Positions 24,276 to 29,786 of a stretch of 29,786 nucleotides of DNA are shown piece after piece. The notes under the pieces were generated by a model. That model had not been told where the DNA came from. It made no database searches and saw only the letters and a program-made list of their open reading frames with translations. Source of the DNA: Chloroflexota bacterium (lineage in GTDB: Bacteria > Chloroflexota > Anaerolineae > UBA4142); the NCBI GenBank assembly GCA_023381515.1, contig JAMCQI010000101.1, positions 1-29,786 on the forward strand. The letters are read 5' to 3'. The position numbers and the translations under genes are program-made. Numbering within the stretch: position 1 is the first letter of the stretch; the number at the start of each line of letters is the position of its first letter.

Positions 24276-24511
24276 GCGATACCAGCCAGTCCTTGACAGC
24301 AAGCAAAGCGGGAAGCAAGCCGCGCGTTCGCCTGAGCGGAGTGATGGGTCTCCCCTCCTTGATCGCGACGCGTCCCGGCATACGGCACGGCAGTCAGGCG
24401 GACAAAAGCCTGACGATACCTTTGTCGCGCTTGCGCAACCCTTTGAAAAAGCATACAATGTTGGAACAATAAATTGAGCCCAGCGTCGGGCCTGGGCAAA
24501 AGGGAGCGACG
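24276..24511. other. Intergenic region between lutC and the FmdB-type gene
   Basis: It contains a perfect 7-bp stem (24393-24399 with 24408-24414, 8-nt loop) followed by a weak T-tract, a possible lut terminator. After the downstream promoter there is a leader stem GCCCAG...CTGGGC between about 24478 and 24497. No convincing gene is seen. Confidence 0.5.
24431..24459 (+). promoter_or_regulatory. Candidate promoter of the FmdB-korAB-2 unit
   Basis: TTGCGC (24431-24436), a 17-bp spacer and TACAAT (24454-24459). Initiation near 24466 would leave a leader of about 45 nt that holds a short stem-loop before the AGGGAG ribosome site of the zinc-ribbon gene. Confidence 0.55.
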
Positions 24512-24757
24512 ATGCCCTATTACGAATACGAGTGCAGCGACTGCAGAGCGCGATTCGAGCTCAAGCGGCGCCTCGCCGAGATCGACGAGCCGGTCACTTG
24601 CCCAGAGTGCCAGGGCGACCGCGTCGCGCGGCAGGTGTCGCTGGTGATGGCCTTCAGCCATGGCGAAGGCGGCTCTGTGAGCGCGCTTGCCGGCGGAGGC
24701 GGTTGTGCCTCCTGCGGCGGAGGCGCTTGCGGAAGCTGCGGTCACAGTCACAATTGA
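24512..24757 (+). CDS. FmdB-family zinc-ribbon protein
   Basis: An 81-residue protein. MPYYEYECSDC and VTCPECQ supply Cys8, Cys11, Cys30 and Cys33, the zinc ribbon of the FmdB/CxxC_CXXC_SSSS family. The second half is Gly-rich with a further CASC and CGSC and a His-containing end (GHSHN), so a second metal may bind there. Family members have been called putative regulators, with little direct evidence. AGGGAG lies 5 nt before the ATG. korA-2 begins 29 nt after its stop, so it shares the transcript with the oxidoreductase. Confidence 0.85.
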   Translation: MPYYEYECSDCRARFELKRRLAEIDEPVTCPECQGDRVARQVSLVMAFSHGEGGSVSALAGGGGCASCGGGACGSCGHSHN

Positions 24758-24785
24758 TATCGTTCTGGATCTGGAGGAACGAGAG

Positions 24786-26672
24786 ATGTCAGGAAGTGAT
24801 CTAACCGTCCGGGTGGGCGGCGATTCTGCCACCGGTGGTATCGTGACGACGGGTGAAGTGTTCGCACGCATTGCTGCCTACTCCGGCCTCGAGGTTTACA
24901 CCACGCGCACGATCCCGGCCGAGATCAAGGGCGGGCACGTAATGTTTCAGGCGCGTATCGCGCCCGATATGGTCTGGTCGCAGGGCGACGATCTGGATAT
25001 GCTCATCGCGTTCGATCAGGAATCGATCGACCGCTACTATCCACTCGTTCGGGCCCAAGGGCTGCTGATTTACAACTCGAACGAAAGTCAGCCCCCCGCG
25101 CCGAACGGCGTCAAGCAGTATCCGCTGCCGCTGAACGACCTGGCAAAATCGATCAATTTCCAGCGCGGCCGGAACATCATCACCATCGGCGCCATGGTCA
25201 AGCTGTTCGGACTGCCGTTCGAGACGGCGGCGCTCGTCGTGGAAAAGCAGCTCGGCCGCAAAAAGGACCTGCTGGACCAGAACCTCCTGGCTCTCAAGAC
25301 CGGCTACGAATACGTCGAGCAGAACGTCACACGGACGGCTCCGTATCAGCTCTCCCCGCGAGATGGAGGGCAAGACCAGGAGCGCTTGGTGCTGAACGGC
25401 AATCAGGCGCTGTCGATCGGGGCGATCGCGGCGGGCTGCCGCTTTTACGCCGGCTATCCGATCACGCCGGCGTCCGATATTATGGAATTCCTCGCCGGCG
25501 AGTTCCCCAAGATCGGCGGCACGATGATCCAGGCGGAGGACGAGATGGCCGCGATCACGATGACGCTCGGCGCGTCGTTCACCGGCGTCCGGTCGATGAC
25601 GGCGACTTCCGGCCCCGGCCTGTCGTTGATGACCGAAATGCTGGGTCACGCGACCATGGCCGAGATCCCGATCGTCGTCGTGGACGTCCAGCGCGCCGGA
25701 CCCTCCACCGGCATGCCGACCAAAGTCTCGCAGGGCGACTTGCGCCTCTCCGTCTTCGGCGCGCACGACGACGCGCCCCGCATCGTGGTCGCGCCCGTCT
25801 CGGTTGAAGACAACTTTTACCAGATCATTAACGCGTTCAATCTCGCGGAAAAATATCAGACGCCCGTCATTTACCTCAGCGACCAGGACATGTCCGTGCG
25901 CGTGCAGACGATCCCGCCCTTCGACCTGGGGCGCGTCAAGTTCGTGCCGCGTGAGCTGTGGAATCCGGCCGGGGATGGCGCCGGCGATTTCGAGCGATTC
26001 AAGGAAACGACGAGCGGCGTCTCCCCGATGTCGCTGCCCGGCATGAAGGGCGGCCAGTACGTCGCGGAAGGTCTCGAGCACTTGCCGAGCGGTGAGCCGG
26101 ACTATACCCCGGAAATGCACTCGCGCAACATGTTCAAGCGCGGGAAAAAGATTCGGGGCGCAGCCGAGGTCGCCGAAGAGTGGGGCATGCTGGAGCGGTT
26201 TGGCGATCTGGATGCGCCGGTCGCGATCTGCGGCTGGGGCTCCACTATTGGCCCCGTGCGTGAGGCGGTCACGCAGGCGCAGTCGGAAGGAATGCCGGTC
26301 GCGGTGTTGTACACCAAGATGATCTATCCGCTTCCGCGGAAAGAGATCGCCGAATTTATCGCCTCGCGCAGGGCGATCATCGTCCCGGAAATGAACTATA
26401 CCGGTCAGTTCGCCCGCATGATCCAGGCCGAGTTCTGGCGTGAGGTCATCAGCGTACGCAAGTACGGCGGCGTCCCGTTCGAGACCCGCGAGGTTTATGC
26501 GGAGATCAAAAAAGCGTACGAGGCGATCGGAAAATCGGAAGCGAAGGCTGCCGCTCCCCGTCGCGCCGCCGGCAAGCCGGCGCCTGGGCGCGTCGCGCGC
26601 CGGACCGCGACCAATGGCCGCAAACCGGCCGCCAAGGCGCGCAAGGCAGCCGCCAAAAGAAGACGCATGTGA
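24786..26672 (+). CDS. korA: 2-oxoacid:ferredoxin oxidoreductase, fused gamma-alpha subunit (copy 2)
   Basis: A 628-residue gamma-alpha fusion, paralogous to copy 1 at 5377-7257. The gamma domain starts LTVRVGGDSATGG and has IPAEIKGGHVMFQARIA. The alpha domain has AGYPITPASDIMEFL (about 222-236), TATSGPGLSLMTEMLGHATM and GPSTGMPTKVSQGD. In the gamma loop it reads GGDSATGG where copy 1 has GGEAGQGM, so the two are clearly diverged. The C-terminal 45 or so residues are an Ala/Lys/Arg/Pro tail resembling histone H1 or bacterial nucleoid tails (ending KAAAKRRRM). The ATG at 24786 has GGAGG 8 nt upstream. The substrate is not determined by sequence. Confidence 0.92.
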   Translation: MSGSDLTVRVGGDSATGGIVTTGEVFARIAAYSGLEVYTTRTIPAEIKGGHVMFQARIAPDMVWSQGDDLDMLIAFDQESIDRYYPLVRAQGLLIYNSNESQPPAPNGVKQYPLPLNDLAKSINFQRGRNIITIGAMVKLFGLPFETAALVVEKQLGRKKDLLDQNLLALKTGYEYVEQNVTRTAPYQLSPRDGGQDQERLVLNGNQALSIGAIAAGCRFYAGYPITPASDIMEFLAGEFPKIGGTMIQAEDEMAAITMTLGASFTGVRSMTATSGPGLSLMTEMLGHATMAEIPIVVVDVQRAGPSTGMPTKVSQGDLRLSVFGAHDDAPRIVVAPVSVEDNFYQIINAFNLAEKYQTPVIYLSDQDMSVRVQTIPPFDLGRVKFVPRELWNPAGDGAGDFERFKETTSGVSPMSLPGMKGGQYVAEGLEHLPSGEPDYTPEMHSRNMFKRGKKIRGAAEVAEEWGMLERFGDLDAPVAICGWGSTIGPVREAVTQAQSEGMPVAVLYTKMIYPLPRKEIAEFIASRRAIIVPEMNYTGQFARMIQAEFWREVISVRKYGGVPFETREVYAEIKKAYEAIGKSEAKAAAPRRAAGKPAPGRVARRTATNGRKPAAKARKAAAKRRRM

Positions 26673-26683
26673 AGGCTGGAATC

Positions 26684-26716
26684 GAGGCTTCCGGCGGCCG
26701 CGCCGCCCCGAGCCTC
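26684..26716. repeat. Intergenic stem-loop between korA-2 and korB-2
   Basis: GAGGCT (26684-26689) pairs with 26711-26716, and GGCGGC (26693-26698) with 26702-26707, around a 3-bp internal loop and a 3-nt loop. There is no T-run. It could be a message-stability or processing element between the two subunit genes. Confidence 0.55.
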
Positions 26717-26772
26717 GGCTCCTTGATTGCATCCACCCGTAATGGGATAGCGATACGAGAGGGAGATGAGTG

Positions 26773-27657
26773 ATGATATCCACGATCGATCCCCGCATCA
26801 TGACATTCGAAACGGCGAATCTGTCGCCGAACGACTATAAGAGTGACGTGCATCCGATCTGGTGCCCCGGCTGCGGCGACTTTGGCGTGCTTTCCTCCTT
26901 TTACAAGGCCGTATCCGAGCTTCACATCCCAACCGAACGACTCGTGGTCGCCTCCGGCATCGGCTGCTCTGGGCGGTTTCCCGCCTTTGTGAACGCCTAC
27001 GGCTTTCACGGAACGCACGGCCGCGTTCTACCGTTGGCAACCGGCATCAAGATGGCGAACCCGGAATTGGTCGTGGTCGCCACCGGCGGAGACGGCGATG
27101 CCTTCAGTATCGGCATGGGACACGTGCCGCATGCCATTCGCCGCAACGTCGACATTACGTACATCATCATGGACAACGAGATCTACGGGTTGACCAAAGG
27201 GCAAGCCTCGCCCACCAGCCCGGTTGGAATGGAACGCAAGGCTTCGCCCTACGGCACGGTCGAAACGCCGTTGAATCCGCTGCTGATCGCATTGGCCAGC
27301 GGTGCGTCCTGGGTCGGCCGCGGTTTTTCCAGCAAGCCCAAAGACTTGGCGGAATTGATCAAACAGGCGATCACGCACAAGGGATTCTCCTTCCTGCAGG
27401 TCTATTCGCCGTGCGTCACCTTTTACGACACGTACGATCATTTCAAGCAAGTGACCAAGCCTCTGCCGGCCGACCACAATCCGCGCGATCGAGCGAGTGC
27501 CATGAATTACGCGATGGACGAGGAGACCCTCTACCTCGGAGTGTACTATTCGGACGACCGGCCGACGTTCGACCAGGGCTACGCGACCAAGCGCGAGCAG
27601 GCGCACATGGAAAACTACGGCGTGCCGCAAATCTTGAGCCGATTTACGCGCTCGTAA
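26773..27657 (+). CDS. korB: 2-oxoacid:ferredoxin oxidoreductase beta subunit (copy 2)
   Basis: A 294-residue TPP and 4Fe-4S subunit. CPGCGDFG (31-38), SGIGCSGRFP, and a later Cys (QVYSPCVTFYDTY) are the cluster ligands. GGDGDAFSIGMGHVPHAIRR followed by DNEIYGLTKGQASPTSPVG is the TPP/Mg site. The C-terminus is intact (LYLGVYYSDDRPTFDQ and beyond) and gives the length against which the broken copy 1 can be judged. GGGAG lies 7 nt before the ATG; an in-frame GTG at 26770 is an alternative. Confidence 0.94.
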   Translation: MISTIDPRIMTFETANLSPNDYKSDVHPIWCPGCGDFGVLSSFYKAVSELHIPTERLVVASGIGCSGRFPAFVNAYGFHGTHGRVLPLATGIKMANPELVVVATGGDGDAFSIGMGHVPHAIRRNVDITYIIMDNEIYGLTKGQASPTSPVGMERKASPYGTVETPLNPLLIALASGASWVGRGFSSKPKDLAELIKQAITHKGFSFLQVYSPCVTFYDTYDHFKQVTKPLPADHNPRDRASAMNYAMDEETLYLGVYYSDDRPTFDQGYATKREQAHMENYGVPQILSRFTRS

Positions 27658-27718
27658 GCCCCGAGACGCCTAAAGGATGAATGCGGCAAGGCACGCAATC
27701 GAAGCGCCCGGAAAGCAT

Positions 27719-28966
27719 ATGAGCGTACATTCTCGGATTCTGACACTGCCGGCCGCAGCGGCGATGGCTCTGCTCGCGGCCGGCTGTGCCCTCTTGCCGG
27801 CCCCGCTGCCGCTCCTGCCGTCGGCGACTGCGAGCTTGCCGGCGCCGACTCTAGCGGCTACTGCGGCTCCCACCGTTCTTGTCACCGCAACGTCACAGCC
27901 TCCATCGTCAACTTCCGTCATACCCACCCTCTCTCCGCTCTCGCCCACCGACTCGCCGGGGTTGGCCGGAACGCCGCCGGGGATAGGACCGACCCCGGTG
28001 GCGCGGCGCATCACGTTTCCTGCCGGCGGGACCCGCGCGACGGTACAGGGAACCCTGAGCGCCTTTGGGCTGGACCGCTACGTGCTGCGCGCGCTCGCCG
28101 GTCAGACCATGATGGTGAATCTCACCACCGCGCCTTCGAACGACGGCCTCGTCGTGATTTTCGGCGCGGATGGCGTCGTGTTGATCTCGGTCCACGCCGG
28201 CGCCATGAGTTGGAGCGGCACACTGCCGTCCACGCAGGACTATATCGTGGACGTCAAGGGCGGCGGCGCCCCGGCGAGCTACACCCTCCAGATTTCGATT
28301 CCGCCGCCGGGGCCCCCGACTGCGGCGGACGATCCGAGGCGCATCAGTTTTGCCGCCGGAGCGACGAGCGCGACGGTGCAGGGCATTACGGCGACGCCGG
28401 GGCAGGACCGCTTTGTCCTGGGCGCTCTCGCGGGGCAGACGATGTCCGTGTCCATCGCGTCGACCGAAGGCCCGGCGATCCTCATCATCTACGGGGCCGA
28501 CGGTAACGTGTTGATCTCGGACCACGCTGGCGCGTCGACCTGGAGCGGCACGCTCCCGGTCACGCAGGATTACTTGATCGACACGCGTTCGGTCGGGGAC
28601 GCCAAGGTTCACTTTACGCTGCAGGTCACGATTCCACCCATCGCGCCGCAGCCGACGCCCAAACGAATCTCGTTCCCGCCTGGCGGCACGACCGCGACGG
28701 TGCAAAGCACGCTCCCCGTGAATGGTGTCGATCGCTGGGTGCTGCGCGCCCTGGCCGGCCAGACCATGACCGTGAACACGTCGACCACGCAGGGTCAGGT
28801 GATTTTGATCATCTGGGGCGTGCAGGACGGCGACGTATTGATCTCCGATCATGCCGGCGCGACGAGTTTCACCGGCGTCCTCCCTTCCACCGAAGACTAT
28901 TACGTCGACGTGAGATCCGTTGGGAGCGCCGCCGCAGTCTATTCGATGCAGGTGACGATAAAGTGA
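27719..28966 (+). CDS. Lipoprotein with three tandem ~100-residue beta domains
   Basis: A 415-residue exported lipoprotein. The signal [23 protein letters not shown] has lipobox LAAGC with Cys23, followed by a linker of about 70 residues rich in Pro/Ser/Thr/Ala. Three repeats follow, each beginning R(R/K)I(S/T)F, then DR(Y/F/W)VL-ALAGQTM, DG-VLIS-HAGA, and a closing DYY(V/I)D(V/T)R-type strand. They resemble pre-peptidase C-terminal (PPC)-type beta-sandwiches, but I cannot confirm the family. The function is unknown; a surface binding role is possible. An in-frame ATG at 27677 would put 14 residues before a natural signal peptide and is less likely. lipA follows 8 nt later. Confidence 0.8.
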   Translation: MSVHSRILTLPAAAAMALLAAGCALLPAPLPLLPSATASLPAPTLAATAAPTVLVTATSQPPSSTSVIPTLSPLSPTDSPGLAGTPPGIGPTPVARRITFPAGGTRATVQGTLSAFGLDRYVLRALAGQTMMVNLTTAPSNDGLVVIFGADGVVLISVHAGAMSWSGTLPSTQDYIVDVKGGGAPASYTLQISIPPPGPPTAADDPRRISFAAGATSATVQGITATPGQDRFVLGALAGQTMSVSIASTEGPAILIIYGADGNVLISDHAGASTWSGTLPVTQDYLIDTRSVGDAKVHFTLQVTIPPIAPQPTPKRISFPPGGTTATVQSTLPVNGVDRWVLRALAGQTMTVNTSTTQGQVILIIWGVQDGDVLISDHAGATSFTGVLPSTEDYYVDVRSVGSAAAVYSMQVTIK

Positions 28967-28973
28967 GTGTGTT

Positions 28974-29697
28974 ATGAATGACCCAATTACCCTGACAACC
29001 TTACCGCGGCCGCGACACCCGGAATGGATTCGCGTCCGTGCCCCCATGGGCGAGCAGTACACGCATCTCAAAGGCCTGGTGCGTGGACTGCAGCTTCACA
29101 CGGTGTGTGAAGAGGCGCTTTGTCCAAACATCGGCGAATGCTGGGGCGCCGGCACCGCGACGATCATGATCCTCGGCGACACGTGCACGCGGGCGTGTCG
29201 CTTTTGCGCGGTAAAAACCGGCAACCCGCGCGGTGTGGTGGGGCAGATCGGACCGGCGCGGGTGGCGGATGCGATCGCGGAGCTGAAACTGAACTATGTC
29301 GTGATTACGTCGGTGGACCGCGACGACCTGCCGGACGGCGGGGCGGAGATCTTTGCGGAGACGGTGCGGCAGATCAAGACGAAATCGCCGCGTACCAAGG
29401 TCGAGGTCCTTACCGGCGACTTTGCCGGCGATCGCTCCAGCGTCGCCAGCGTAGTGGCGGCGAAACCGGACGTATTCGGCCAGAATATCGAGACGGTCCG
29501 GCGACTCACCCGCGCGGTCCGCGACCGCCGCGCCGGTTACGAACAGACGATGAACGTGCTCCGCATGATCAAAGAGATCGATCCGACGCGAATCAGCAAG
29601 TCATCGATCCTGGTGGGAATCGGCGAGCGGACGGACGAAGTGATCGAGACGATGCGCGACCTGCGCGCGGTCGGGGTCGATCTGCTCGCGATCGGCC
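28974..29697 (+). CDS. lipA: Lipoyl synthase, truncated at its C-terminus by a sequence join
   Basis: A radical-SAM enzyme that inserts two sulfurs into octanoyl chains of lipoate-dependent proteins. Both cluster motifs are complete: [12 protein letters not shown] (Cys45, 50, 56; auxiliary cluster) and CTRACRFC (Cys71, 75, 78; radical SAM cluster). [16 protein letters not shown] and [20 protein letters not shown] are canonical. Family-like sequence runs to DLLAIG at about residue 240, where lipoyl synthases continue QYL-P-S--H-P. Here the frame instead runs on to the window end as unrelated residues. The rest, including the C-terminal Ser that ligates the auxiliary cluster, is missing. The ATG at 28974 is 8 nt after the lipoprotein stop; the ribosome site is weak, and the in-frame ATG at 29046 is less likely because it would remove N-terminal residues. 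Confidence 0.9.
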
Positions 29698-29786
29698 TTG
29701 ACCCGTACCGAGGCCTAGCCCATCACCTCGCCATCCTCGATGACCGGGGGCACATTGGCCTCCACCCAGTAGTGGTCGCCGTTCTT
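29683..29786 (-). pseudogene. Chemoreceptor (Aer-like MCP) PAS-domain fragment, antisense to the lipA end, with in-frame TAG
   Basis: The minus strand from the window edge reads [20 protein letters not shown] then VMG, TAG (29715-29717), then [11 protein letters not shown]. Aer-type PAS domains carry [11 protein letters not shown] and then GYMS-R-R, so the TAG replaces the Tyr codon. Only about 33 residues are present. It has no relation to lipoyl synthase and begins where lipA-like sequence stops, sharing a short common segment (29682-29697). It is most likely a chimeric contig end; a genomic rearrangement is the alternative. Confidence 0.65.

Noticed and set aside
24290..24300. Perfect TTGACA after lutC as a promoter
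   Set aside because: No acceptable -10 hexamer lies 16-18 bp downstream.
24801..26801. A 666-codon minus-strand frame opposite korA-2
   Set aside because: Same reason: antisense of a conserved gene, Arg/His/Asp-rich, with no motif.
1..29786. Mobile elements, CRISPR arrays, tRNA or rRNA genes
   Set aside because: No transposase or integrase frames, no regularly spaced repeats, and no recognisable tRNA or rRNA sequence were seen.

Overview
The window is about 29.8 kb of GC-rich bacterial chromosome with central-metabolism and respiratory genes and no phage, IS, CRISPR, tRNA or rRNA. Lineage is an inference. Two lipoproteins with Ser/Thr/Pro-rich linkers after the lipobox, a fused four-domain style of anaerobe/aerobe carbon metabolism (two 2-oxoacid:ferredoxin oxidoreductases beside a complex I module and complex II), and bacterial sigma70-type promoters (TTGACN, 16-17 bp, TATAAT) together suggest a Chloroflexota-like bacterium, with moderate confidence. 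Both ends are open genes, so this may be a whole contig.

Left half (1-13.28 kb), all on the minus strand. From the centre outward it holds: an OmpR-type response regulator; dihydrolipoyl dehydrogenase, an FAD-dependent oxidoreductase, a receiver/CpaE-like ATPase and a CooC-like ATPase as one apparent operon; korA-korB (2-oxoacid:ferredoxin oxidoreductase 1, whose beta subunit carries an in-frame TAA); an Mrp-type Fe-S carrier ATPase with its own promoter and terminator; a TPR protein with a class II fumarase/aspartase; and a truncated lipoprotein with a near-leaderless promoter.

Right half (13.41 kb to the end), all on the plus strand. It holds nuoB-nuoCD-nuoI (only the quinone-facing hydrophilic module of complex I), a thioredoxin-fold gene broken by an in-frame TAA, def, a succinate dehydrogenase operon (fused sdhCD, sdhA, two tiny glycine-zipper membrane proteins, sdhB, terminator), lutB-lutC, an FmdB-type zinc ribbon with korA-korB copy 2, a three-repeat lipoprotein, and lipA. 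lipA is cut off near the right end, where the sequence switches to an antisense chemoreceptor PAS fragment. This is probably a chimeric join.

The genes fit together as an oxidative or reversible TCA segment: 2-oxoacid oxidation to acyl-CoA with ferredoxin reduction (Kor 1 and 2), succinate to fumarate to malate (Sdh, FumC), electron entry to quinone (Nuo module, Sdh, Lut), and cofactor support (Mrp for Fe-S, LipA and Lpd for lipoate enzymes). The points most worth a second look are the paired G-(X3-G)4 micro-proteins between sdhA and sdhB, the SdhC-SdhD fusion with a seventh helix, two independent nonsense codons in otherwise intact redox genes, and a perfect 13-bp tandem repeat between the divergent response-regulator and nuo promoters.
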